Below are positions 37,827 through 46,089 of a stretch of 64,000 bases of DNA, in pieces (position 1 is the first letter of the stretch; each line of letters begins with the position of its first letter). The position numbers and the translations under genes were made by a program. The notes below the pieces were generated by a model. It was not told the DNA's origin. It did no database searches and saw only the letters and a list, made by a program, of their open reading frames with translations. The DNA comes from Streptomyces sp. HPF1205. Its GTDB lineage: Bacteria > Actinomycetota > Actinomycetes > Streptomycetales > Streptomycetaceae. Location: NCBI RefSeq assembly GCF_020400825.1, contig NZ_JAINVH010000039.1, positions 1 through 64,000 of the forward strand, written 5' to 3'.

Positions 37827-38001
37827 CCGTCGTGTGAAGATTCGGAGCGCGCGCCGTGAGGTTCCCCGGCGGCGCGCGCCTGCCGGGGGCCGGCCGGCCG
37901 GGACGGGTTGTCGCCGCGGGCACTCCTGGGAGATGCTTGCCGTCAGGCAAATAATCCTCGTACGGAAAGTTGGTGCGGCTCGCCGCCGGCGGGCCCTTCT
38001 C
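37827..38001. promoter_or_regulatory. Upstream region of the second PP2C gene, with inverted repeat
   Basis: TTGCC-GTCA-GGCAA (37937-37950) is a perfect 5-bp inverted repeat followed by an AT-richer AATAATCC stretch, about 50 bp before the next ATG. It is a candidate promoter or operator; nothing links it to a known regulator. Confidence 0.35.
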
Positions 38002-39648
38002 ATGGCCTCTACCGAGGAACACTCCGTTACGGGGTCCGTGCAGAGCCCGGCGCCCGGCTTGTGGGCCCTGGCCCCCTGTCCGGTGATCGTGGCCGACGAG
38101 TCGGGCACCGTGCTGGAGGTCAACCCCGCGGCCGCGCTCCTGCTCGGCGGCGCGGTGGCCGGGGCGGACATGGCGGACGCCGTCCCCGCCTGGCTGGCCG
38201 GGGCCCACAGGGAGGCGACGCTGTGCGCGCCCCTGCCGGGCACGGCGGTCCTGGACGGCGAGGTCCTCCCGCCGGCGTCCGGGCCCATCGCAGGGCGCAG
38301 CTTCGAGGCCCACCCCACCCGCGGCCACGCGGGCGCGGTGGTGTGGTGGCTGGTCGACCACACCGAACGGCGGCTCGCCGAGGAGGCACTGGCGACGGAG
38401 CGCGAGCGCACCCGGTTCCTCGTCGAGGCGTCCGACGCCCTGCTGGCCTCGCTGAACACCGACAGGTGCATGACCGCCACGGTGCGGCTGGCCGCGGAGC
38501 ACCTGGCGGACGCGGCGGTCGTCGTCGCCCCGCCGTCCCGCGGCAAGCTGCCGGTGGCGTACGCCGTCACCGGCCAGGACGCCGTCCGCACCCTGGTCGC
38601 GGCCGATCCGTCCGTCCTGCCCGGCCTGAGCGAGGCGCTGCGGGGCTTCCCGCCCGTGCCCTCGCGGTGGATCGACGCCGCCCTGCTGCCCGACTGGCTC
38701 CTCCCGCGCGGGTTCTCCGGTACCGTCGGGTCGGTCGTCGTCACCTCGCTGCCCGGTCACGGTGTGCCCGCCGGGGCCCTGGTCCTGCTGCGCGGCACGG
38801 GCCGGGCCCGGTTCAGCGAGAGCGAGGAGGTCTTCGCCCGGCTGTTCGCCGCACGGGCGGGCGCCGCCCTGTCCGCCGCCCGGCTCTACAGCGAGCAGAT
38901 GGCGATCACCCGGACGCTCATGCGCGATCTGCTGCCGCCGCGGTTGCGGCACGTGAACGGGGTGGAGTTCGCCGGCGGCTACCGGCCCGCCGAGATCGGC
39001 GAGCTGGTGGGGGGCGACTTCTACGACATCCACCCCGGTCCCGCCGCCGACGACTCGCTGGTGGTCCTCGGGGACGTGTGCGGCAAGGGCCTGGACGCGG
39101 CCGTGCTGACCGGCAAGATCCGCAGCACCCTGCAGGCGCTGACACCGATGGCCGGCGATCACGAGCGGATCCTCAGGCTTCTCAACGGATCCCTGCTGAA
39201 CTCCCAGCACACCCGCTTCGCGACCATGGTGCTGGCCTCGGTGCGGCGCGCCGGGGACGAGGTGCGGCTGCGCCTGACGTCGGCCGGCCACCCCGCTCCC
39301 CTGGTGGTCCGCCTCGACGGGAGTGTCGAGGAGGTCCCCACCCGCGGCACCCTGATCGGAGCCCTGGCCGGCATCGAGTCGCGTTCCGCGCCGGCCGTCC
39401 TGCGGCCGGGCGAGACGTGTCTGCTGTACACCGACGGATTCACCGAGGCGCGCGGCGGACCGGTCGGCAACGAGCTGTTCGGCGAGGAGCGCCTGAAGCG
39501 GACCCTGTCCGAGTGCGCCGCGATGCCCGCGCAGGCCGTCGTCGAGCGGATCCAGATGGTCGCCTCCGAGTGGCTGCACGACGGCAGTCACGACGACATG
39601 GCCCTGGTCGCCATCAGCGCCCCGCGCACCACCGCCCCGGCGCGGTGA
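38002..39648 (+). CDS. PAS - GAF - PP2C (RsbU-type) phosphatase
   Basis: A 548-aa cytoplasmic phosphatase. A PAS-like domain (about 15-125; APCPVIVADESGTVLEVNPA) and a GAF domain (about 145-300; RFLVEASDALLASLNTDRCM) precede a SpoIIE-type PP2C domain (about 315-545). Metal-binding Asps are present in VGGDFYDIH, GDVCGKGLDAAV, YTDGFTEARGG and SHDDMALVAI, so activity is expected, unlike the gene before it. Such proteins dephosphorylate anti-anti-sigma factors. It is 175 bp downstream of the atypical PP2C gene and convergent with the GH31 gene. Confidence 0.85.
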   Translation: MASTEEHSVTGSVQSPAPGLWALAPCPVIVADESGTVLEVNPAAALLLGGAVAGADMADAVPAWLAGAHREATLCAPLPGTAVLDGEVLPPASGPIAGRSFEAHPTRGHAGAVVWWLVDHTERRLAEEALATERERTRFLVEASDALLASLNTDRCMTATVRLAAEHLADAAVVVAPPSRGKLPVAYAVTGQDAVRTLVAADPSVLPGLSEALRGFPPVPSRWIDAALLPDWLLPRGFSGTVGSVVVTSLPGHGVPAGALVLLRGTGRARFSESEEVFARLFAARAGAALSAARLYSEQMAITRTLMRDLLPPRLRHVNGVEFAGGYRPAEIGELVGGDFYDIHPGPAADDSLVVLGDVCGKGLDAAVLTGKIRSTLQALTPMAGDHERILRLLNGSLLNSQHTRFATMVLASVRRAGDEVRLRLTSAGHPAPLVVRLDGSVEEVPTRGTLIGALAGIESRSAPAVLRPGETCLLYTDGFTEARGGPVGNELFGEERLKRTLSECAAMPAQAVVERIQMVASEWLHDGSHDDMALVAISAPRTTAPAR

Positions 39649-39708
39649 GGGGGCCGCCGTACCGGCCGGGGCGCGTGCCGGCGTACGGGCCGTGAGCGGG
39701 TGCGCCGG

Positions 39709-41817
39709 TCACCGGCACAGCGCGCTCATCAGCGTCCCCGTCTCCGGCGCGTCCAGGAGGACGAACACCGGGGTACGGCTGAGATCCGCGGCGTAACCCG
39801 TCAGGTCGGCCGGTCCGTGGATCGTCCTGCGGTGCAGCACGTCGAACCACCGGCCGGGCGGGAGGTGGATGTCCCGGCGGGCCTGGTCGCCGAGCACGGG
39901 GGCCGCGAGCAGCGCGTCGCCGAGCAGCCACTCGTCGTCGATCGTGTAGGCGGCCTCGTCGCGCGGGTGGTTGAAGAACAGCGGCTTCATGATCGGCTCC
40001 CCGGTGCGCACCGCCCGTCGGGCCTCGGCCTCGATGTAGGGCGCGAGCCGTTCGTGGGTCTCGACCGCGGCCGTGTACAGGTCGACGGTCTCCTGGTCGT
40101 AAGCGCGGGTACCGGCGGAGTTGGACACTCCGAGCGGTGAGGTGGAGCAGTACATCAGCGGCATCAGCGACGCCGCCTGCGCCCACCGGACGAGCACCTC
40201 CTTGGCGGGCGGCATCTTGTCGAGCGAACCGCCGATCATGTCGGTCTCGACGAACGGGTAGCCGACGGTGCTGATCGCGAGGTTCTGCGCGACCGCCGCG
40301 CGCAGCGAGTCCCAGCCGGTCCCCTTGTCGATCTGCCGGGTGACGAAGCCGTGCTTCTGGGAGCCGGTCCAGTGGATGCGCACTCCGGCGCCCTGGAGGT
40401 CGAACCCGTCGCACAGCTGCGCGCCCAGCTCGAGGTAGTCCAGGGAGGTGTGACCGGGGTACGGCGCGCAGGTCTCGTCGAAGAAGCGGGTGTCGAACTT
40501 GAACCCGTCGACGCCGTAGGCCTGCTGCACGGTCCGCAGGTTGCCGGTGTACCAGTCGCGGGCGGCCGGGTTGGCGAGGTCGACGATACCGGCGGTGCCG
40601 TTCCACCAGGTGACCAGGCCCGGTGCGCCCGGGTCGGTCCTCGACCGCAGGAGGTAGCCGTGGTCCGCGGCGTACCCGAAGTTGTCGGCGTCGGTGTTGA
40701 TCCACAGCGTGACCCAGATCCCGAAGCCGTACCCCATCGCGTGGATCTCGTCGGACATCGCCTTGGGATCGGGGAACTTGCCGTTGAAGGTGAAGTCGCC
40801 GTAGTGGCTCATCCAGCCGTCGTCCATCTGGATGGTGTGCCCCGGCACCCCCGCGTCGTGCAGGCCCTTGGCCCAGGCCAGCAGCGAGTCCTGTGAGACG
40901 CCGGTGTAGGACTGCGCCCACGAGTTCCACAGCGGCTTCGCGTACTGGGTGCCGGTCGCGTCGCTCTTGGCGGGCGTGCCGGTGATCCCGACGTAGTCCT
41001 CGTACACGTCCCTGGGGGTGCGTTCGACGAAGACGGTGCAGTCCATCGCGGCGCTGCGGGTGAGCGTGCAGCCGAAGACGCCCTGCTCCACGGCGTTGAT
41101 CGACACGTCCATGACGTCCTCCGTGTCGACCCACAGGCCGGTGCCCCGCTGGGTGAACCAGAAGGGCTCGGTCATCAGGTACTCCGCGGGCGACATCGCT
41201 TTGTCCCGGACGGTGCCGGAGTCCAGGGGCCACGGCTGCCGGATGTACGGGCCGCCGTCCGCGGTCATGGCTTCGCCCTGCCCGTACCAGTGTCCGGCCG
41301 AGTCGAGGGCGTAGTGGCAGGCCACCTGCGTGGCGGTTGCCTGGCCCAGGACCGACCACGCCGTCCGGTAGCGGTCGGCGCCCGGGGTGATCCGGTAGGC
41401 GACGGTGCTTCCGGGCTCCGTCGTCGCCAGCGTCAGGTCGAGTACGCCGTCGTGCCAGGTCGCCCCGGCCACGGTCGTGGCCGGGGCCCAGGACCCGGCG
41501 GCCGTCCTGAAGGCCGCGGGGCCCGAGGACCCGGCCACCCCCGCGGTGGTCCGCAGCACCACGCTCCCGTCCCGCCGCGTGGTGATCCGGAACGGCGACT
41601 TGTCGACGACCACCGTGTAGCCGGGGCTCGTCGCGGTGGCCGGTACGGTGAGGACGAGGGTGTCGCCGGCGTCCCGGTACCGCGCGTGCGCCGAGGCAGC
41701 GGCGCCGGCCCTGCCGTGGGCGGTGGCCTGTGCGCCCGTCAGGAACGCGGCGCAGGCGCCGGCCGCCCCGCCCGCGACGACGAAGCGCCTGCGGGACATC
41801 CCTGTCGCTTCCGCCAT
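39709..41817 (-). CDS. Tat-exported glycoside hydrolase family 31 protein
   Basis: A 702-aa secreted hydrolase. The N-terminus carries a twin-arginine signal (MSRRRFVVAGGAAGACAAFL, from residue 7). The GH31 N-terminal beta domain is followed by the (beta/alpha)8 barrel, with QMDDGWM and GFGIWVTLWIN at the substrate end and GVDGFKFDTRFF carrying the probable nucleophile Asp; GYPFVETDMIGG follows. ATG 41817 has AAGGAGG upstream. GH31 members include alpha-glucosidases, alpha-xylosidases and alpha-galactosidase-type enzymes; the exact substrate is not clear. No transporter or regulator for it is adjacent. Confidence 0.85.
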   Translation of the reverse strand: MAEATGMSRRRFVVAGGAAGACAAFLTGAQATAHGRAGAAASAHARYRDAGDTLVLTVPATATSPGYTVVVDKSPFRITTRRDGSVVLRTTAGVAGSSGPAAFRTAAGSWAPATTVAGATWHDGVLDLTLATTEPGSTVAYRITPGADRYRTAWSVLGQATATQVACHYALDSAGHWYGQGEAMTADGGPYIRQPWPLDSGTVRDKAMSPAEYLMTEPFWFTQRGTGLWVDTEDVMDVSINAVEQGVFGCTLTRSAAMDCTVFVERTPRDVYEDYVGITGTPAKSDATGTQYAKPLWNSWAQSYTGVSQDSLLAWAKGLHDAGVPGHTIQMDDGWMSHYGDFTFNGKFPDPKAMSDEIHAMGYGFGIWVTLWINTDADNFGYAADHGYLLRSRTDPGAPGLVTWWNGTAGIVDLANPAARDWYTGNLRTVQQAYGVDGFKFDTRFFDETCAPYPGHTSLDYLELGAQLCDGFDLQGAGVRIHWTGSQKHGFVTRQIDKGTGWDSLRAAVAQNLAISTVGYPFVETDMIGGSLDKMPPAKEVLVRWAQAASLMPLMYCSTSPLGVSNSAGTRAYDQETVDLYTAAVETHERLAPYIEAEARRAVRTGEPIMKPLFFNHPRDEAAYTIDDEWLLGDALLAAPVLGDQARRDIHLPPGRWFDVLHRRTIHGPADLTGYAADLSRTPVFVLLDAPETGTLMSALCR

Positions 41818-42136
41818 GGTGCGCCTCCTTGTGGCGAGCGTCGAGTCGCCGGCCGGTCGTGCGCCCGGCACGCGGGACCCGGTGGGCGGCGTGACGCGTA
41901 CTCACATGCTCACCGGTGCGCCTGGGGGACGTCGCCGGCGACCGACGGGTGCCGAGGGCCGAACGGGTCGTCAGCGGACGGCCCGCCCTCCGCGCAGTGA
42001 GGCTAACCAGTGGCAATGGTGAGCGCAAGAGATCGAAACCCGGCCTCATCAGGCATCACCGAGCACACGACACGCGCGCCGCCACCGGGCCGCGACGCGG
42101 ACCGACCTGCGCCTTCCCCGCGCCTCGCGCTCCCGC
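41818..42136. other. Upstream region of the GH31 gene
   Basis: These 319 bp hold the GH31 promoter region. I see no gene, no LacI-type TGAGAGCGCTCTCA operator and no long repeat. Confidence 0.4.
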
Positions 42137-42168
42137 CCGGGCCCGGCCGTCCGATCGGCCGGGCCCGG
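42137..42168. terminator. Terminator of the ABC transporter operon
   Basis: CCGGGCCCGGCCG (42137-42149) and CGGCCGGGCCCGG (42156-42168) form a perfect 13-bp stem with a 6-nt loop, 35 bp past the permease stop. Confidence 0.85.
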
Positions 42169-42203
42169 CCGGAGGGCTCAGCCGGAGGGCTCCGCCAGGG
42201 GCA

Positions 42204-43088
42204 TCAGCCGCGGCCGGGCTCCCAGCGGAAGAAGCGGCGGGTGACGGCGACCGCGGCGGCGCCCCAGGCCAGCGCGATCAGGAGGCCGGGGCCGGCCGAC
42301 TGCCAGCCGTCGAGCAGGCTGAGGCGCGGCAGTACGGCGCCGCGCCAGGTCTCGCCGCCGAAGTCACGGCCGAACCAGGCCACGCGCAGCGCCCGGACGA
42401 CCGGTTCCAGCGGCAGGCAGCGTGCGGGGCCCCGCAGCCAGGACGGCAGGGACTCGACCGGGGCGAAGACGCCCGCGCCGAACATGCACAGCAGCAGCAC
42501 CGGCATGGCCACGGCGGGGGCCGTCTCCACGCTCGGTGTACGGCAGGCCAGCGCGCAGGCCAGCGCGCCGAACACGAGGAAGCCGACGGCCAGGGCGAGC
42601 AGGAAGAGCGGCGGGTCGGCGGGCGGCCGGACCCCGAACCACCCGACCGCCACCGCGCCGAGGATCACCGCCTGGATCAGCAGCACCACGGCGCTCACCG
42701 CGAGCTGGCCCGCGAAGATGGCCGACGTCGGCACCTCAGTGCCGCGCAGCCGCTTCAGCACCAGGCTGTCGCGGCGCGCCACCACCGCGTTGAGGAGGTT
42801 GACGAAGGACGTGGCCACGGCCAGGCCGATGAAGCCGACGGAGGTGTAGCCGGCCGCGTCGACCCCGCCGATCTCCTTGTGCCGCAGCGGCGCGGCCACC
42901 ATCAGGTCGAGCAGCACCGGCAGCAGGAAGCCGATGAAGGTGGAGCGCCCGTTGCGCCAGAACACCCGCCAGGACAGCAGGAACTGGCCGCGGACGTAAC
43001 CGGTCCAGCGCAGGGCCGGCCGGCCGGCGGCGGGGAGCGGCCCGGGGGCCGGTGAGGAGGCCGTCGTACCGTATGCGACCGGGTTCAT
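42204..43088 (-). CDS. ABC-2 type transporter permease
   Basis: A 294-aa membrane protein with about six helices, e.g. STFIGFLLPVLLDLMVAAPL, FAGQLAVSAVVLLIQAVILG and FLLALAVGFLVFGALACALA. It is of the ABC2/DrrB class that exports drugs or peptides. The ATG overlaps the ATPase stop (ATGA), so the two form one exporter. Divergent from the RiPP precursor gene, it is a candidate immunity or secondary export system for the peptide. Confidence 0.85.
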   Translation of the reverse strand: MNPVAYGTTASSPAPGPLPAAGRPALRWTGYVRGQFLLSWRVFWRNGRSTFIGFLLPVLLDLMVAAPLRHKEIGGVDAAGYTSVGFIGLAVATSFVNLLNAVVARRDSLVLKRLRGTEVPTSAIFAGQLAVSAVVLLIQAVILGAVAVGWFGVRPPADPPLFLLALAVGFLVFGALACALACRTPSVETAPAVAMPVLLLCMFGAGVFAPVESLPSWLRGPARCLPLEPVVRALRVAWFGRDFGGETWRGAVLPRLSLLDGWQSAGPGLLIALAWGAAAVAVTRRFFRWEPGRG

Positions 43089-44104
43089 CGGGTGCCCGCC
43101 TTGTCCGTGGTCCGCCGGTTGCCGGGGTGGCCGGGGTGGCCGTGCGGACGCCGCGTCAGTTCCAGGAAGACGTCCTCCAGCCGGACGGGGCGCACCTCGA
43201 CGCCGTCCAGTTCGACGCGGCGCCGGGCCGCCCACCGGTGCAGCTCCGCCAGCGCCGGCCCGGTGCGGTCCACCGTGTACCGGGCGCGCCGGCGGCCGGC
43301 CGCGCGCTCGACGACGGGCGTGCCGTCGCCGGCGGCCCGCGCGAGTACGGGCAGGTCACCGGGCCCCAGGCCGTCCGGAAGCCAGAAGGCGACCTGACTG
43401 CCGTGACCGGCGAGCACCTCGCTCACGGTGCCGGTGGCGGCGATCCGCCCGTCCGCCATGACGGCCACCCGGTCGGCGAGGTGCTGCGCCTCCTCCAGGT
43501 AGTGGGTGGTCAGCACCACGGTGGTGCCGCCCTCCAGCAGTTCCTCGACCAGCAGCCAGGTGGCGCGGCGGGCCTCGGGGTCCATGCCGGCGGTGGGTTC
43601 GTCGAGGAAGAGCAGTTCGGGACCGCCGAGCAGGGCCAGGGCCAGGTCGAGCCTGCGGCGCTCACCGCCGGAGAGCCGGCCGACCCGGACGTCGGCACGG
43701 CCGGCCAGGCCCACCTGGTGCAGCACCTGCGCGGTGCGGCGCGGGCCGTGGAGGAAGCCGCGCCAGGAGTCGACGGTCTCGCGCGTGGTCAACTCGTTGA
43801 AGAATCCGCCGTCCTGCAGCATCACGCCCGTCCTGCGCCGCACGGCGACGCCGTCACGGCACGGATCGAGGCCGAAGACCCGCACACTGCCCGCGGTGGG
43901 CGCGTGGAAACCCTCCAGGATCTCCAGGGTGGTGGTCTTTCCGGCGCCGTTGGTGCCGAGCAGCGCGAACAGTTCGCCGCGCATGACGGTGAAGGAGACA
44001 CCGCGCACGGCCCGGTAACCGCCGTAGGACTTGTGGAGGTCCCGCACGTCCACCACGGGAACGGAATCCTCGCGGGCGGACTCGGAAATGAATACGTCTC
44101 CCAT
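43085..44104 (-). CDS. ABC transporter ATP-binding protein (CcmA/DrrA type)
   Basis: A 339-aa ATPase. Walker A is LLGTNGAGKTTTLEILEG, the signature VGRLSGGERRRLDLALALLG, and Walker B LLFLDEPTAGMDPEARR; the switch His is in VVLTTHYLEEAQHLADR. The C-terminal ~100 residues match DrrA-type proteins. The start is provisional: ATG 44104 has a poor ribosome site and an in-frame upstream extension is possible. The promoter region is shared with the divergent precursor gene, which suggests joint regulation with the RiPP. Confidence 0.88.
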   Translation of the reverse strand: MGDVFISESAREDSVPVVDVRDLHKSYGGYRAVRGVSFTVMRGELFALLGTNGAGKTTTLEILEGFHAPTAGSVRVFGLDPCRDGVAVRRRTGVMLQDGGFFNELTTRETVDSWRGFLHGPRRTAQVLHQVGLAGRADVRVGRLSGGERRRLDLALALLGGPELLFLDEPTAGMDPEARRATWLLVEELLEGGTTVVLTTHYLEEAQHLADRVAVMADGRIAATGTVSEVLAGHGSQVAFWLPDGLGPGDLPVLARAAGDGTPVVERAAGRRRARYTVDRTGPALAELHRWAARRRVELDGVEVRPVRLEDVFLELTRRPHGHPGHPGNRRTTDKAGTR

Positions 44105-44147
44105 GGCAACAGGGTGCACGAATCCCGAGGCCGGCAACAAGGGCCGA

Positions 44148-44223
44148 ATGACGTGCAGAAAGCCATGGGATGAGGGGTGACACATGTCATGGGTGGCGGC
44201 GCTGACATTTTCCCCCACGTCAT
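44148..44223. promoter_or_regulatory. Inverted repeats upstream of the precursor gene
   Basis: TGACA-CA-TGTCA (44178-44189) is a perfect inverted repeat. The 8-bp arms ATGACGTG (44148-44155) and CACGTCAT (44216-44223) are exact reverse complements that bracket it. They lie in the divergent promoter region between the ABC pair and the precursor and may bind the cluster regulators. Confidence 0.4.
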
Positions 44224-44231
44224 CGTGATAT
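44202..44231 (+). promoter_or_regulatory. Candidate precursor promoter
   Basis: CTGACA (44202-44207) and TGATAT (44226-44231) with 18 bp between them form an acceptable -35/-10 pair. It would give a leader transcript of roughly 100 nt before the precursor ATG at 44340. Confidence 0.4.
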
Positions 44232-44339
44232 CTCGCACTTATGCTCGCCCCGGTTTTTGCGGCACATTCTTCTCAGCGCCGGAACGGCCGGGGAAACGGC
44301 CCCGGGAAATCCGCTCCGGTTTACCGAAGGGATACGGCC

Positions 44340-44501
44340 ATGGCTGACAACGAGAAGATCACCGAGACCGCCGCGGTCGAGGGCGAGGAGCAGTTCGACA
44401 TCGAGGTCGAGGAGCTGGACTCGGTTTCCGGTGGCCTGAGCGTCAGCTCGCTGGCCAGCGCGGCCTGCCCCGTCTCCTCCTTCAGCTCGCTGTCCAACTG
44501 A
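44340..44501 (+). CDS. RiPP precursor peptide (dehydroalanine/azole-type, predicted)
   Basis: A 53-aa peptide. The leader (residues 1-32) is acidic and ends ELDSVSGG, a double-Gly site for the C39 peptidase encoded downstream; FDIEVEELD resembles the leader segment bound by E1-like domains of azole and thiopeptide systems. The core (residues 33-53) has nine Ser, one Cys, no Thr and ends ACPVSSFSSLSN. One Cys allows at most one thiazole or one thioether, so most modification must fall on Ser (dehydroalanine or oxazole). ATG 44340 follows GAAGGGA. No second precursor was found. Confidence 0.85.
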   Translation: MADNEKITETAAVEGEEQFDIEVEELDSVSGGLSVSSLASAACPVSSFSSLSN

Positions 44502-44585
44502 GCCTCGCCGGCCGAGCCGCGCGGCGCGGTTGTCCGTACGGGCCCCGCGGCCGGGCCGGTGGCACGAGCGACTGGTGCGGCATCG

Positions 44586-44656
44586 CACGCCGGCGCTCCG
44601 GCGTGATGTGAGGGACCAGTGCCGCGGCGGGGGCGTAACGCCCTCCGCCGCGGCAC
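44586..44656 (+). terminator. Double hairpin after the precursor gene (attenuator)
   Basis: The first stem is CACGCCGG / CCGGCGTG with a CGCT loop (44586-44605). The second is much stronger: GTGCCGCGGCGG (44619-44630) pairs with CCGCCGCGGCAC (44645-44656), and the inner GGGCG / CGCCC extends it to about 17 bp with a TAA loop and one bulge. Partial termination here would give excess precursor mRNA over the enzyme genes. Confidence 0.75.
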
Positions 44657-44710
44657 CCAGGTGTTTTCGCCCGCGCCCGACCGGCGCGGGAGTCGTGCCC
44701 GATTGCACGG

Positions 44711-44822
44711 CTTCCCGGCTTCCCGGCTTCGCCACTTCCCGTCTTCACCACTTCGCCGGTTCACGGCTTCGCCACTTCGCCACTTCGCCGGTTCACGACT
44801 TCACGACTTCACGACTTCACGA
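44711..44822. repeat. Fourteen-unit 8-bp tandem repeat
   Basis: Fourteen 8-bp units run without a break in register, from CTTCCCGG, CTTCGCCA and GTTCACGG variants to four final TTCACGA units. Twelve units begin CTTC and two begin GTTC. The array stops one base before the AAGGAG ribosome site of the P450 gene. The period is not a multiple of three and no frame is favoured, so it acts, if at all, as DNA or RNA. Confidence 0.9.
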
Positions 44823-44835
44823 CAAGGAGCCGGGC

Positions 44836-46089
44836 ATGGACAGCCTCCGGCACGAACTCGCGCGGTTCATCCAGAGTCCGTCCGCGCGGCACGATCCCCC
44901 TGGGCTCTACCGGCGGCTGCTGGCCACCGCCCCCGTACTCGACCTGGGGCGGGTCCACGTCGTCTCCGGCTACGAGGAGATCGTCACCGTGCTCATGCAC
45001 CCGGGCACCGTCGTCGACCCCTCCGCGGTCGGGCTGGCCCGTTCCGGCTCCTCGGCGCTGGCCGAGGTGGTGGCGCGGATGCTGCCGCTGCGCGACGGCC
45101 GCGACCACACGCGCCTCAAGCGGCTGGCCACCGCCGCCTTCAGCGCCCGCCGGCTCGCCGTCATCGGCCGCCGGATCTCCGCGACCACCGAACACCTGCT
45201 CACCCCGCTGCTGGATTCGGGGTCCTTCGACCTCGTCGCGGACTTCGCGGTGCCGCTGCCGGTCGCGGTGTCCTGCAGCATCCTCGACGTCCCGGAGGAG
45301 GACCGCCACCGGGTCACCGGGTGGGCCGGCCTGGTCGCGCGCTCGTTGCTCGACCCGGACCCGTCGGCGGCCGAATCCGCCGCGCTGGACGCCGAGTTCG
45401 CGCAGTTCCGGGACTACGTCGAGGAGTTGTGCGCCCGTCGTGCGGCGCGTCCCGGCGACGACCTGATCAGCCGTCTCACGGTGGCGCGCGCGGCCGGGCA
45501 GCTCGACGACGAGGACCTGCTGGCCTTCGTGGTGATGCTGTTCGCCAACGGCCTGGAGACGCTCACCTCCGGGCTCGCGGTCGCCGTGTGGCACCTGCTG
45601 CGCACGCCCGGCCTGATGGACCTGGTACGCGCCCGGCCGGAGCTGGCGCAGGACGTCTTCGACGAGTGCCAGCGGCTGGGCAGTCCGGTGCGGGCCAGCG
45701 CCCGCGCGCTGACCGCCGACGTCCCGGTGGGCGGCACGGTCCTGCCCGCCGGCACCGTGACCCTCCTGCTGTACGCGGCCGCCAACCGCGATCCGCGCCG
45801 CTTCCCCGATCCGGACCGCTTCGACCCGGCCCGGGCCGAACGCCGCCACCTCGCCTTCGGCCACGGGCCGCACCACTGCCTCGGTGCCCCACTCTCGCTG
45901 ATGGTCGGCGCCGGGGTGCTGCGCGCCCTGGCCGAGGCCGGCGCGCACCGCCGCCTCAGCACCCCGCTCACCGAGGAGACCGCCCCGTGGAGCGAGCAGT
46001 TCGTGTTCGGCGGCCTGCGTTCCCTGCCGCTGATCGCCGCCCCGGCCGCCGCCCCGGCGGCCCCGCTCACGACGGGGGTGGCCCGATGA
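44836..46089 (+). CDS. Cytochrome P450 of the RiPP cluster
   Basis: A 417-aa soluble bacterial P450. The heme-ligand loop FGHGPHHCLGAPL carries the Cys; the ExxR motif is ECQR; the I-helix reads MLFANGLETLTSG, where the usual acid/Thr pair is ET. The C-helix block is GRDHTRLKRLATAAFSARRL. ATG 44836 has AAGGAG directly after the tandem repeat. It heads the biosynthetic operon and overlaps the next gene (ATGA). It probably hydroxylates or cross-links the modified peptide; ferredoxin partners are not encoded nearby. Confidence 0.92.
   Translation: MDSLRHELARFIQSPSARHDPPGLYRRLLATAPVLDLGRVHVVSGYEEIVTVLMHPGTVVDPSAVGLARSGSSALAEVVARMLPLRDGRDHTRLKRLATAAFSARRLAVIGRRISATTEHLLTPLLDSGSFDLVADFAVPLPVAVSCSILDVPEEDRHRVTGWAGLVARSLLDPDPSAAESAALDAEFAQFRDYVEELCARRAARPGDDLISRLTVARAAGQLDDEDLLAFVVMLFANGLETLTSGLAVAVWHLLRTPGLMDLVRARPELAQDVFDECQRLGSPVRASARALTADVPVGGTVLPAGTVTLLLYAAANRDPRRFPDPDRFDPARAERRHLAFGHGPHHCLGAPLSLMVGAGVLRALAEAGAHRRLSTPLTEETAPWSEQFVFGGLRSLPLIAAPAAAPAAPLTTGVAR

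Larger units (their letters stand above)
44502..44835. other. Gap between precursor and P450 genes
   Basis: These 334 bp have no credible gene. They hold two hairpins (44586-44605 and 44619-44656) and a 112-bp tandem repeat (44711-44822) that ends at the P450 ribosome site. Confidence 0.75.

Noticed and set aside
44304..44319. Exact 16-mer GGGAAATCCGCTCCGG shared with the terminator region near 62006
   Set aside because: One shared 16-mer within 64 kb of strongly biased sequence can occur by chance, and the two contexts differ (precursor leader and convergent terminator).
44711..44822. CRISPR array
   Set aside because: Units are 8 bp, contiguous and without spacers, and no cas genes are present. 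The 20-bp repeats at 17881 were rejected for the same reasons.
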